From Adiantum capillus-veneris (Eukaryota > Streptophyta > Polypodiopsida > Polypodiales > Pteridaceae), in assembly GCA_014529385.2 (NCBI GenBank), contig CM043942.1, positions 110,047,641-110,111,640 of the forward strand: a DNA stretch of 64,000 bases, given 5' to 3'. The notes under the pieces were generated by a model. That model saw only the letters and a program-made list of their open reading frames with translations, did not search any database and had not been told where the DNA came from. The translations under genes and the position numbers were made by a program. Positions 1 through 12,003 of this stretch are shown here, piece by piece (position 1 is the first letter of the stretch; every line of letters starts with the position of its first letter).

Positions 1-1381
1 TTGTAGGGACCTTTGCACATCCCTAAACAGTTTGCTTGTGAGAGACTCACACACGGTGGTGTCCGGGACTGGCCAATCAATACAGCTCCAATTGGTAGAG
101 AGAGGGAGTTTAACCAGATTACTTTTTGATTTTTTTGGTTGAGCTAGTAGAAATGCTCATAGAAGAAACCAAGACTCTCGCTAGTTCTTCCATCATACTA
201 TAAAACACCAATATCAATAGTGTGGGTTACAAAGACGAGACCTATAATACACTCCAGTGGCTCCCATTTCTCGTATGATGAAGGATAGACATCTGCAATT
301 GCAACAAAAAAATATAAGACACCTTGTCTAGCTACTGAATCGAATGAAGAACTTATGAGAAATTGATCTTGCTCTGTTAATATTGCTCTACCTCTTCAAA
401 AGAAAAAATAAATAAAGAGAATAGCAAGGTCTAAAAGTAAGAATAGAGATGGAAGGCTATAAACACACTCATAGTTGCATCAAGGATGATAAGCCAATGA
501 GACATCTTCGCCATTAGCAATCACATCGGAATGACTATAGACATGTTTTACCAAAAAATTTTAAGCAAGTTTCTTGACCACCTCCACTTTGAAATCTAGC
601 ACTCATGCTTTCCATGCTAAACAAAATAGATTTGCTGTTGAGGATCTTTTCCTCCTTCTTGGTTGCATAAGAACCTAAGAACCTTTGTATATTGTCTGTT
701 GTTGCCATTGACTATCTATATCGATGGAGTTTGAGATAGTGATAGAGATTATGGTGACTTAGCCTCCTTGGGAGACTAATGATGACGAGACTTTCTGGGG
801 AGAGAGCACAACCACCCCTAGAGCTATTAGGGCAGGAAGAAGAAGAAGAAGAAACCATGGCTCTTTTTGCGTGGTAGAAGAAAGTGTGAACTTGCTTCCA
901 ATGGAGGAAAATTCAGTTTTGAACGCTTGGTTAATGGAGCAAGAGCTTTTGGTGGTGGGAGAATGATACAATATTGTAACTGTCTTTCAGCACCATGACT
1001 ACATTCAGACCCTAGGTCCACATACAGATACCTTCAACGTCGTAAAAACAAGTTTTACCTCATGTTCTTCTCTTTCTTTTGCAGTTTTTGATTTATTTCC
1101 TCCTATTTCTATGATAGATTGGCTTGTTGTTCATTGGATGCGCCTCCTTTTCTCTCTCCTCAATAAGGCCCTCCAAATGATGGGGCCAAATTCCCTAATG
1201 GTGCCATCTCACGGTAGAGTGCAATTTTTAGTGCTTTCATTAACTACGTTCTCAGTGTCAAAAATCAAGAAATGGTAATGCTTACTCACCATGCGACTGA
1301 ATGTCTATCGTTGATGTACGCAAGTTGCATTTAACCTTCCGTATGACGCACTACTCAAAACAAACAAGATAGTGGATGTGG
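1..1381. other. no recognisable gene
   Basis: Both strands contain only short open frames with no recognisable domain or splice pattern. A GAA-rich run near 836-852 gives a leucine-rich shadow frame on the minus strand that I do not consider real. Confidence 0.5.
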
Positions 1382-1638
1382 AATGGACATTGCAAAGCTT
1401 GAAGTTGCGTTACCAAGCTTTCATATGGAAGAGCCGAGAGGGCTCTTTTACAGTGGTAGAGGACCATTTTGAGTGTGGTAGGTGTATACTGGAGGTGAGT
1501 TCGCCAAGGCAAAGGGTGAAGAGTGGACATTACAAAGCTTGAAGGTGCGTTACCAAGCTTTGGTATGGAAGAGCCAAAAGGGCTCTTTTACAGTGGTAGA
1601 GGACCATTTTGAACGTGGTAGGTGCATACTGGAGGTGA
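1382..1638. repeat. tandem duplication, period about 140 bp
   Basis: A segment of roughly 115 bp at 1382-1498 is repeated at 1522-1638. Both copies share the core CTTTTACAGTGGTAGAGGAC and the flanking CAAAGCTTGAAG and ACTGGAGGTG. The copies differ by scattered substitutions, so the duplication is not recent. No coding role is apparent. Confidence 0.85.
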
Positions 1639-1859
1639 AGGTTGAAGTTGCATCATCAAAGCTTTGTAGTGGTAGGGGACAAAGATGAGCACGGGAGGCA
1701 CATATGATATCTTGCAACTAGACATGTTTGCCTGACAGATACTTGATAGCTTCACTAACAAATCATTAAGCCCTTTCACTTGCATCAATCTAGCAGCTAT
1801 GACATGGCTGCTTTTGAGCACCATTCTTAATCCTCATTCTTACATATTTACCCACACAG

Positions 1860-4500
1860 TGCCAAGCACGACATATTTTTTCAATAGCCTCTAACGCTAC
1901 TCTTGTTGCACACATCCCGCAACTGGTCCTGCTCGTGTTGTGCGTTTCTTGTGGCTAGTGCATTCCAATGCCTTTCATCCGCTAAAAATAGTTAGACTAG
2001 ATCTTTTTGGACCTGCTCTTGTTGCGTACATCTTCCAATCAATTCATTCCAAGAGGCAACAAGAAGCTCCTCAAGCACTTTTTGGGCTTTCTCAAGCGCA
2101 CCACATCTGGCATACATATCAACCAAGACAGTGCCAAGCATGACATCTTTTTTCAACTGCTGTTGACTAACAATATAAGTGTGAACTTCTGTGCCCATAT
2201 CAGCATCTTGCGTAGAGCCACATTCCTTCAAGATGCATGCATATATGGTTGCATTTACTGGAAAAAGACTAGAGATTTCCCTTGTGGAAAATCCTTCAAT
2301 TAGTGCATTCCAAGAGTCCACACTCTGGATAGGCAGCTAAAAAAAACCTAGCACTTTTTGGCCCTAATTTTGTTGTGCATATCTCACGACCATTGTATTT
2401 CAAGAGTCCACACTCTGAACAGGAAGCTCCTCGAGCACTTGCATAGAGACACATGCCTTCAAGATGTAAGCATAGCCTTCAAAACAAAATTATAGGTGAC
2501 TAAATTTGGAGAGATACACTTGCTTTGTATCCGCTAAAAAAAACCTAGAGATTTCTTGCCCTACTCTTGTTGTGCAAAGCCCGCAATCAGTGCATTCCAA
2601 GAGGCGGCATTCCACATAGGAAGCTCCTCAAGCACTTCTTGGGCTTTCTCAACCGCACCAGATTTGGCATAATTGACCAAGATAGTGCCAAGCACGACAT
2701 CTTTCTTGAACAAACTCTGAAAAAAAATGATAATTATGAATTTTTGTACCCATATCAGCATCTTGCGTCACATGCCTTCAAGATGCATGTGTAGGTGATT
2801 GCATTTACTGAAAATAGACTAGAGATTTCTCTTATGGAGCAAATCCTACAATCATTGCATTCCAAGAGTCCAGACTCCAAATAGGAAGCTAAAAACAGCC
2901 TCAAGATCTCTTGCTCTGCTCCTTTTGTGCATATCTCACAACCAATGCATTCAATGCTTTGCATCCACTCAAAACAGCCTAGGGATTTTTGGCTCTACTC
3001 TTGTTATGCACATCCCCACAATCTAAGAGGTGACATTCGGATGGGAAGCTCGACAAGCATACATATTGACCAAGGCAGTGACAAGCACAAAATATTTCTC
3101 GCCTTGCTCTTGTTGTGCGTAGAGCCACATGCCTTCAAGATGCATCCTAAAATCATTGCATTCTAAGAGTCCACACTCTGGACTCCGGTGCTCCTATTGT
3201 TGCACACATCCTGCAATCAGTGCATTCCAAGAGGCAAGATTCCGAACAGGAAGGAAGCTTCTCAGGCACTTTTTGTGCTTTCTGAAGTGAAACGCATATG
3301 GAATACATATCGACCAAGACAATGCCAAGCACGACATCCTTTTCAAGCGCACCAGATTTGGCGTACATCTTGACCAAGACACTGCCAAGCACGGAATATT
3401 TTTTCAACAAACTCTAACAAACAATATAATTGTGAATGTTTGTGCCAATATCAGCATCTTGTGCCACATGCCTTCAAGATGCATGCGTAGGTGATTGCAT
3501 CTGCTGAAAACAAACTAGACCTTTCTCTTGTGGGGCAAATCCTAAAATCAATGCATTCCAAGAGTCCACACTCCCAATAGGAAGCTGAAAATAGCCTAGA
3601 ACTTTCTGGCCCTGCTCTTGTTGTGCGCATCCCACGACGAATGAATTCCAATGCTTGCATCCACTGAAAATAGCCTAGATCTTTCTAGACCTGCTCTTGT
3701 TGTGCACACCCTGCAATCAGTGCATTCCAAGAGGCAACATTCCGGAAAACTGGAAGCTCCTCAAGCACTTTTTGTGATTTGTGAAGCGCACTACGTTTGG
3801 CATACATAATGGCCAAGGTAGTGCCAAGTGCAACATCGTTCTAAAGCGCACCACATTTGGCATACATATCGACCAAGGTAGTTCCAAGCATGAAATTTTT
3901 ATGGCCCTTTCCGTGTTGTGCGTAGAGCTACATGCCTTCAATATGCATGCATAGGTGATTGCATTTGCTGAAAACAAACTAGAGCTTTCTCCTGTGGTGA
4001 ATCTTGCAATCAATGCAATCAAAGAGCCCACACTTCAAACTTTGGAGTTGCTCTTGTTGTGGACATCCTGCAATTAATGCATTTCAAGAGGTGACATTTC
4101 GGACTAGGAAGCTCTTCAAGCACTTTTTGTGCTTTTTGAAGTGCACCACATTTGGCATACATGTCAACCAAGACAATGCTAAGCACAACATTTTTTTTCA
4201 ACACCCTCTGGCACTGCTCTTGTTGCACACATCCCACAACTGGAGAGAGGCCCTCACTTTGCGTCTAGATTCTGCTTGCCATGATTAACAAAGCGTGACA
4301 AAGTCGCACGCCTTCAAGATGAAGGCAGTGCCAAGCACGACATATTTCTAAAGCGCACTACATTTGGCATACATATCAACCAAGGAAGTACCAAGAACAT
4401 AATCGTTATGGTCCTGCTCCTACTATGTGTAGAGTCACATGCATTCTTGCATGCATAGGTGATTGCATTTGTTGAAAACAGACTAGAGATTTCTCCTGTG
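1860..4500 (-). pseudogene. decayed PPR-repeat cassettes (PLS-like)
   Basis: The minus strand repeatedly encodes broken PPR units. Recognisable pieces are SWNALIAG, ITYACILKAC, VLVDMYAKCGALEKAQKVL and LEELP. Clear copies lie near 1992-2321, 2561-2964, 3153-3410, 3451-3660, 3717-4031 and 4019-4237, with fainter traces up to about 4500. PPR proteins bind organellar RNA in plants, and this wording (KAQKVLEELP, NALIAG) resembles the large PPR families of seed-free plants. Every block is cut by stops and frameshifts. Each also lacks the middle of the unit between SWNALI and NAITYACILK, where only a stub such as SSLFSANA remains. No start codon, targeting peptide or E/DYW tail is visible. The pattern suggests duplication of an already shortened PPR segment followed by decay. 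Confidence 0.8.
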
Positions 4501-6871
4501 GAAAATCAATCAGTGACATGTACGAGAGGGACCCTCATATACTTTTCTCTACATTGGCTAAACTAAACTCTATGAGTTCCTGGACCATGTTGAACACCTT
4601 GTGACTAACAACATGTGTCAAATAGAACCCTATCATGTAGGTCTGTAACTGTTTCAATAGGGAACGAACTTGTCACGATATCCTGATGAACAAGTAAGAG
4701 AGAAAGTGACACTAATTTCCCAAAATGTTATGCTCTTACATGACCTTTTCATGTCATTGAAGAGAAAATTGGATAGAAGCATACTCACAAATACATCCCA
4801 CATATAGAGCGTAACCAAACTTATTTGGAAATAAAATGGAACCAAAGCAGATGCTTATGATGAGGTTGACAATACCTTACAGTTACCCGAATTGCCATTG
4901 CATATTTCCACCTGGAAAGATACATTATCCAAATTCCTTTTACTTATTAAACACTAAAAATAGAGATTAGTGAAGGTAAAGAAATTTAAAATGTTAACCG
5001 TGGGTGTTGCCTCAGCAATCCAAACCCCGTGGTTTGATCTATAGCCAAGGAATTCCAGAGCACCCCTAACCTCTCTAATAACACCTTCAAATTGGCTAAT
5101 TTGCACTAAAAATTCCACTTTAGCTCACCCTTTTCGGCTCACAAGACACCCAATTCTGCCCTCTTGGTGACACCCTTCAAGCTGCATGCAAACCCTTTGC
5201 AAGCACCGGCAAGTACACAAAGAGCGAGAGAAAAGGAGGAGGATGGGGAGACGCAACACAAGAAGTAGGGGCAAATGTTTGGTATTATTGCATAGGGAGA
5301 CAGTACAGTCAATGTATGCATCTCCAATGGCAATCTTGCAATACACAAGCTTGAAAACACTCCAATCACTCTCTCTGGAAAAAAAGCCCTCAAAAAAACA
5401 CTTCTATCCCCTTTTATAAGGCTTGGCTAAGGCTAAAAATGAAAAATACAAGGAGCTATCTAGCTCGTACAATTAACTGGAGCTTCCTTTAGAAATTTTA
5501 TTGCATGGTCACCACTTGGCACTTTCTTGGTGTGTGGTATCTGCATGGCACACATATCTTTGCTCTTTGTCTGCTTGCCCCTTTCACCTAACCTTTATGG
5601 CTCCCATGGGCGGGATAGGCCCCTTGGCCAGCTCCTTGAAGCTTTCGAACCCTCTCTTTCCTGCATCTTGCTCGTGAGATCCTCCCCTTGACCGGCCTCG
5701 AGCTCATCTTCTTTTTCCCCTCTCACCTCTTGCCTTCACTGCAAGACCCCTCCCCGCCATTGGCAATAGCGATGTCGCTATTGGGGGGGGGGGGGGGGGG
5801 GGGGACCTCTCCCTCAAAAAACTTTTTCCCCATTAGGCGGAGGCATCGACCCTTACGGACAACCACCTCCTCAAGTGCAGTACACCGCCGCCACCGGCCA
5901 TCAACGCCAGCGCTCACTCAGAGCCGCTCAAAATCGCCACACGCGCCACCGGCGGACCACCCACATAGCGCCAACCGGCAAGTGGCCATAGCCAAGGCAC
6001 CACAAAGCTCCCACCATGCCTTCACACAAAACTAAGGGATTTCACGCCCCAGCCCTTATACCGTCCTTTTCGGGGCTAGGTAATTGCATATGGGATTATG
6101 GCCCACCACGTGGCAGTCCCAGATGCATTTACCTTTTCAAGGTTCCAAGACCCCTTAAAATTTTTGAAAAAACCTATTTATGCTTCCCAACTTGCAGTGC
6201 TTGCATCTGATGAGCTGACTCCCAAGAAGTAAGGCCAACTAAGACCTCGTATCTCCGGCTCCAAGCCGCATAACTCTTGCCTCATCCAAAATCTAGGAAG
6301 ACCTCGAACCGAGGCCGCAAAAAGTGAGAACTTTCATCTGCAATCAACCCCGGACAAGTGCACGACTTCAGTATCTTTTCGTTCCGGACTCCGTTTGACG
6401 TGCAATCAATTCCTACTAGCCCCGCATGATGCATACCCTACTCTAGAGCTTTGTCAAGGCTCAAAAGATACCAGATGGTATGATTCCCCATGTAGTCAAA
6501 TGGGCACCAACCTAGTCCCCCGGTAAAATTTCAACAGGCCATAACTTGCAATTTGTGGCTCTGATCTGTAATCTGAAAAGTCGGGTGGGCTTCATAATTC
6601 GAGCACTACACACCTATACCACTTGGACCACCTATCCCTAGCTGTCGTGTCTGACAAGAATCTGCAACACATTGAACCTTCAACCTTTAAAAACTTAAGC
6701 TCTATAGCTCGGTTTGATGAGCCATTTGTACCTGCTCCTTTAGCACTTCAAGCTCTTCATTCTTGGACCCAAAGACTGCACTTTGCACCTCCTTCATCTG
6801 CCCCCAATTTAGCCCCTCATGGAGCCTTCCTTGGCCTATAAACTGCATCAGTCATACATTTCCGCTGCTAC
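4501..6871. other. no recognisable gene
   Basis: I see no domain, intron pattern or transposon terminus. The longest open frame (5688-6035, plus) is proline/serine-rich and spans a homopolymer, so I do not call it a gene. Confidence 0.5.
5783..5804. repeat. poly-G homopolymer, 22 G
   Basis: An uninterrupted run of 22 G on the plus strand. Its length is likely uncertain in the assembly, and it makes any reading frame across it unreliable. Confidence 0.9.
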
Positions 6872-8507
6872 TAATAGCCATTTTTCGGCTCTCCGTAATT
6901 GCCATAGTGAGTTATCCCACCCACCAAAATCACCTAAACACTGTGGCTATTCTTACCGTTTCATTGTACATAGGCGTGTGTGAGTTAGGGGGCTTTTCCC
7001 ATATCTTCGTTAAATCCTCAGCTAGCTAATCACTGGGCTTCTTGAGCCAAAAAAACAAAAAATTAAAAAATTAAAAAATAAAAGTATATTATGGCTTCTT
7101 TGTGTGTAAATATTTCATTGTATATATGGCCTAAATATAGGGATTTTTAATAATTATTTTGGTATTTTATTTAAATATTTCTACTTAGGTGTGTGTTTTA
7201 TTAAACCTGTGTATGCCTTCTTTCACCCTCTTACACCATAAGTATATTTTTTGCCAATATGTACATACTCTAACCTCATATTTTTCCTTTATACAAATCA
7301 ATCCCACATTTTCACCCTCACCCTCGTGAAAACAAAAAATGATTTCTACTCCCTTAGTCATGTTTATTATATGATTTTCCTTTACTTGCATACCTTTTCC
7401 TCTTTCACCCAAAATAATACAAAGAGGGACCATATCATATGATTCCAATATCTTTCCATATCCATAATTCCTCCATATTTTTTATTACTATTTTTACTCA
7501 TTATTCTAACACCATGTGCTCATTGAGCTAAAATCCATGAATAGTCCATACACTAGTCCCACCATGTATATATTTCTTTATTCACCAATAATCCTCCTCC
7601 ATGCATGTGTAAAGGGCAACTTGGATGCTTTGTATTATGATATGACAAAGGAGGGCCTTACTCTTGGATGCATTGTACAAATTCAACAAAGGAGGGGGCC
7701 ACTAAAAGCCTTTTGCAGGAATAAAAAACAGGCTTTTTGGTGAGATTTTTGGCACCCATCCCCACTTCGAATTTGGAGCGTTGGTCAAAAGAGAAAATGT
7801 GGAACAAAAGCTGAAAAATCACCTCAAAACTTTTGGTGAATTTTGGAGCAACCACCGGTGAGCTATGATTTTTTGAGTGGACCCCAGTCTGCCCACTTTT
7901 CTCACAAGTAGCCCATAGTCTTCTCTCACCTCTTTCCACACTTCTGCACACACACACAAACACACATTCCTCTCAATACCTCACTCAAACCTGCACCTTC
8001 AATGGTTTCTCTCACCTTCTTCACCATTAACCTCACCACTTACTCCCATAGCTCTCATATGAGCTCTCCATGTACATACACCATCTCTATGTCTCTCTCT
8101 ATTATCTCCAAAGTACAATTCCATCTTACTCCTTATATATATACATAAATTCAGCATGTGTACCATGCTTAACCTCTGCAAATCAAGAGATCTCATCAAT
8201 GGAATTACCATTTTCATCACGATAATCAACCTTGGCGGCGGTGGTGTAAAGAAGGGAAGACAAAGAAGAAGATCGATAGTCATTTTGAGAATCTACACAA
8301 GTAAGTCAAAAACTTCTTCAAGCTTCACCATCACAAGGATTTTATTACCTCATTCAACCATTTTACTTCAACCATCCACCCCATTCTACCCATTGTAAAT
8401 ATATCATTAACTTTCTAGTGATTACTAACACTAACCACTAACATACTAACACAAAATAGCATTGACCTAACCATAAAAGACACCTCACCTCAAGACATGT
8501 ACAAAGT

Positions 8508-8540
<33 letters not shown>

Positions 8541-8718
8541 TACTTAAAACTTTACTTTCACCTTATCTACCATCAATAATGCTCTTTTTTGAGCCCACAT
8601 CCATGACTCAAGCAGACAAAGAAGGCCCGCAATGTTTTGATATTCAAAAAAATCATAATCCTGATTTGTTAGCTTGTAAATTAGGATTTCTAATAATCTT
8701 AATGAGGGGTCTCCAACC

Positions 8719-8726
8719 TATAAATA
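8719..8726 (+). promoter_or_regulatory. LTR TATA box
   Basis: TATAAATA within CCTATAAATAGG, repeated at 17312-17319 in the 3' LTR. It lies about 200 bp upstream of AATAAA, the order expected for U3 promoter, R and polyadenylation signal. Confidence 0.7.
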
Positions 8727-8925
8727 GGCCCCTCTCCTTCTTGTAAAACCTCCAAGATATCACATAGCATCCCAACACTCTATGCGTGAGGAGAGACTTA
8801 GGTGTAGCAACCACTTGTGAGCTTCACTTTTGGTGTGAGAGAAGCTTTCAAGATACACATTGCAAGTGAGAGAGCGTGTGTTCCACAAATCTCAAAACCA
8901 CTATTGTATGTGCTTCTTCATCATC

Positions 8926-8931
8926 AATAAA
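8926..8931 (+). promoter_or_regulatory. LTR polyadenylation signal
   Basis: AATAAA in TCATCAATAAATTGAGG, also present in the 3' LTR. Its position downstream of the TATA box fits an R-region poly(A) signal. Confidence 0.5.
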
Positions 8932-9569
8932 TTGAGGTTTGGTGCATCAAAGGCGTGATTCGACGTTCAAATCTTCGTCCTTCCATTTGTGCAATACGGT
9001 TTGGTGAATTCAAGGTGACTTGTGTATTTTTAGTTTTTATCGGTTGATCTTGATTTTAGAAAGTGTTTTAGTGTGTTTTTGATTGCCAATTTTGTGTCCA
9101 TTGTAAGAGGGTATTGTGGTGAGAGGTCTCCCACACCCTAAGACAGTGTGTGTGTGTGTTTTGGCAATGTTTAGCAATCACTAAGCATTGAGTGATTTTT
9201 TGTACAAGTTCTACTATAGCATCATAACGAACCATCTCCATTTGCAAGTCACAAATAAGGTATTGCGCAAGATCCTTTCCTCTCTCTCTCCCCTTTGCTC
9301 TAGCTCTCTCTGATCCATTTTGTGTGTGTCTTGGTGTGAGGTTGCTTGTGTGTGTTGTGTGGTGCATCTTCTTGGTTGTGCCAAAATCTCTCTTGCGTCC
9401 TAGTTCGCATACCATAACCAGGTGGTGCCCCTATCTTGTTTGGGTTTGGCTGTGGGTTTGTTGTTTTGTTGTGCTTGTGGTTGCCCCAGCCCCAATTGAG
9501 CAGCACGGGAGCCTTGAGGGGTGTTTAGATGTCGCCTTTCTTGTTGCCCGCCCCGGACCACCTCAATTT

Positions 9570-9582
9570 TGGTGCCCCCACT
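9570..9582 (+). other. candidate primer-binding site
   Basis: TGGTGCCCCCACT begins four bases after the LTR end. It starts with TGG as expected for pairing with a tRNA CCA tail. It is not the initiator-methionine sequence, and I cannot name the tRNA. Confidence 0.5.
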
Positions 9583-9640
9583 AAGGAAGGCGTGTGTATT
9601 TTTGTGTAGGCTCAACCTTTAGCATAATCAAGTAGCTTGC

Positions 9641-10093
9641 ATGAATCACGAGAATTTGTATGATCCTTTTATTCCCATTGCAAGGCAAAGGGTACACATA
9701 ATTGTTAGTACTAAGTTGGAATTTCAATGTGTAATTCGTAGAATTTTAGGTCCCCTTAGGTTGGCAGAGATAAACGCATCAGTAAATCCCTTTATTTTGC
9801 CTCTCATTAGGTACGACCTTAGTTTGGACGTCTATATTTTTGTTTTGTTTTAAGCATTAGGTGATGCATAGACCATGGATAATGGCCCAGAAATAGAGGT
9901 TTTCCCCTTCCATTTCACTCCACACATTAGAATAAACGTTGCAATTAGTAGGAAGATCCACTTTCAGCAACGTATGGTGTTCATGTTTGGTGCCCAAAGA
10001 GTAGGAGAAATTATGGCGTCACCAAACCCTGTCATCCTACCTCTCATTGATTATCATAGGTCATTTGATGTGAATATTTTTATTTTGTTGTAG
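9641..10093 (+). pseudogene. duplicated leader reading frames (unknown protein)
   Basis: Two open stretches in the same frame (9641-9853 and 9875-10093) encode related peptides of about 70 residues. Both end with a matching block: ASVNPFILPLI followed by SLDVYIFVLF in the first, and ASPNPVILPLI followed by SFDVNIFILL in the second. They are separated by TAA and TAG codons. They may be the remains of one protein with two repeats or of a short duplicated leader ORF. Extra ORFs upstream of gag are known in Tat elements, but I do not recognise this one. Confidence 0.5.
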
Positions 10094-10179
10094 AATAGGT
10101 TGCAATCTAGAAAATATTATTGTGTAAATATTTTAAAGAAAGAAAAAACAAAAACATGCATCACTTTAAAATCAATTCA

Positions 10180-11952
10180 ATGGAGAGACAACGCCAAATG
10201 TCTGGATATCCTCTTTTCTTTGGAGAGCCTGGAGAGGATGCATAATTATTTTTAGCAAATTTCAAGATGTCTTGTCGTATCAAGAGGATAGTAACTGATC
10301 AAGAACGTGTATAAATGTTTGAGGTGGTCATTAGGAAAGATGCTAGCACTTGGTTTGACTCTTTGCCTGAGGAAGTTAAGGGGAATTACACAGAAGTTTT
10401 GAATCGTTTCAAGAAATACTTCTTTGATCCCCAAAACACTCAAAAACTATGGCAAGATATTGTTTCTCATAAGCAAAAAGACTTAGATGACTACTACTTG
10501 TACAAGCAAGAGTTTCTACGTCTTTGGGCTCTATGGATACGAAATGCTGCTAACCCTGGTGATGGTGCAGAATTCCTAAAGAAGGAGAGGTTCATAGCCG
10601 GACTCTTTCCTGAACTTAAGGTAAAAGTTGAGGCGGGTGCACCTGCCACCTTTGATGCAGCTGAAACTAGGGCTGCTGAGAAATATAGAAAACTCAAGTG
10701 CTTAAGGGGAGAGGTTCCAATAGAAGGTCTGAAACTCAAAGGTAAGTCAAAAACATCAACATCTAAGGAGCTTCCCGAGGTAACGACGGAAGTGATTGAG
10801 AAGTTAAATGAATATTTAAGCAGCCTGTCAATTCACCTTGCACAAATTGTAGGTCCCAAGGGACAAGCAAAGAAGCCAGAAGAGCGAGAGCCACCACGAC
10901 CTAGGAGAGTCTTGCAATGTTGGAATTGCGGAGAGTCTGGACATGGGATGTATAATTGTCCTTGGCCCCGTGGGGAGCCAGGGAGACCTAACTTGAACTA
11001 CCCAGTGATGAATGCAGGTGAAGGAACTAGGCAACAACCACGGCTTCTACAAAGGCCAAATGGAGCAAGACCACCTCCACGAGGAGTGGAAGGAGTTCCG
11101 CCTTTGCCAGACCCAAATGTGCATGTGGTAGAGGTGACAAATTCCAATGAGGTTGACCTAGAAGCAAATGGCATTAAGCGTGGCAGAGGAAAAGGTAAGG
11201 AGAAAGAAGGAGTCACGTCACAAAGTGAGCATGGACGAGAAAAGAAGGCAAAGGAGACCGAGGAAACCAAGAGGACGCGACGTCATATCAACCTCCAAGA
11301 CTTCCCTCTTGGACATGGTATGGCTCCATACAACTTGTTGGAAGACATGAGAGGTAAGGGTCGTGATATCTCATCGCCTCAATTTCTTGCATTATGTCCA
11401 CAAGTTAGGAGGGATTTAACAAGGGCAATTAGCACTAGGAGAAAGGTAAAAGAGAGTGTGCCTGTTGTAAAAATTGCACAAGCTGAAATGAATCAGGACA
11501 TTACACCTGTGCTAGATTGTTACATAAAAGGGAGATTGGTTAGGAAAGGTCTAGTGGATGGGGGTGCACAAATTTGCATCATGACAGAGGGACTCATGCA
11601 AAGACTAGGCATGCACATCCCTGAGACACCTGAAATCAAAGTCAAGATTGCAAACAATAGCAAGGCTAGGTGCGTAGGCATTTGTAAAAATGTCTTTGTA
11701 GAGGCCTTTGGCTTTAAGAAGGCGGTGGATTTTTATGTTATGTCGACCAAGGGAAGTGGTTATCCATTTATCCTAGGAAGACCATGGCTAATGAAAATGC
11801 GAGCTTTGCAGGATTGGGAGAGTGGAAAGCTAATTTGCAGGAATGACAATTATAAGAAGGTTTTCTTTGACATGAAGGAGCAACGCCAAGAGGAGCTCCA
11901 TGAAGAATCGTCTCAAAGTGAGACGGAAGAAGATTGGATAGATAACACTTGA
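10180..11952 (+). pseudogene. gag: gag-protease of the Tat-like element
   Basis: The natural start is probably the ATG at 10180, because gag-like coding runs in frame from there (GEPGEDA, then TDQERV just before 10312). TAA codons at 10243-10245 and 10312-10314 break this part, leaving an open stretch from 10315. The remainder has a capsid-type domain (STWFDSLPEE, FPELKVKVE), a CCHC knuckle CWNCGESGHGMYNC near 10918, a basic linker and a retropepsin domain. The protease active site reads VDGGAQ near 11555, that is D-G-G where D-T/S-G is usual, followed downstream by ILGRPWL. The frame ends at a TGA (11950-11952) before pol. Gag packages the RNA and protease would process the polyprotein. Confidence 0.85.
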
Positions 11953-12003
11953 GAAGAAGAAAGTAGCGACAGCATTACTGAAGAGGAGTCTTCCATCGAA
12001 GTC

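Larger units (their letters stand above)
6872..9565 (+). repeat. 5' LTR of the Tat-like element
   Basis: 2694 bp, matching 15433-18160 almost throughout. It begins TAATAGCC where the 3' LTR has TGATAGCC, so the canonical TG has mutated. It ends CCTCA. It contains a short CT run (8511-8539), a TATA box, a polyadenylation signal and a long U5. Open frames that occur identically in both LTRs are conserved only because the LTRs are copies. Confidence 0.93.

Noticed and set aside
5688-6035. 115-codon proline/serine-rich frame
   Set aside because: It spans a 22-G homopolymer, has no recognisable domain and is likely low-complexity chance coding.
7185-7448. Reading frame conserved at 15747-16010 and other pairs such as 7999-8283 with 16566-16850
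   Set aside because: The pairs are in the two LTRs of one element, so conservation reflects LTR copying and not selection on a protein.
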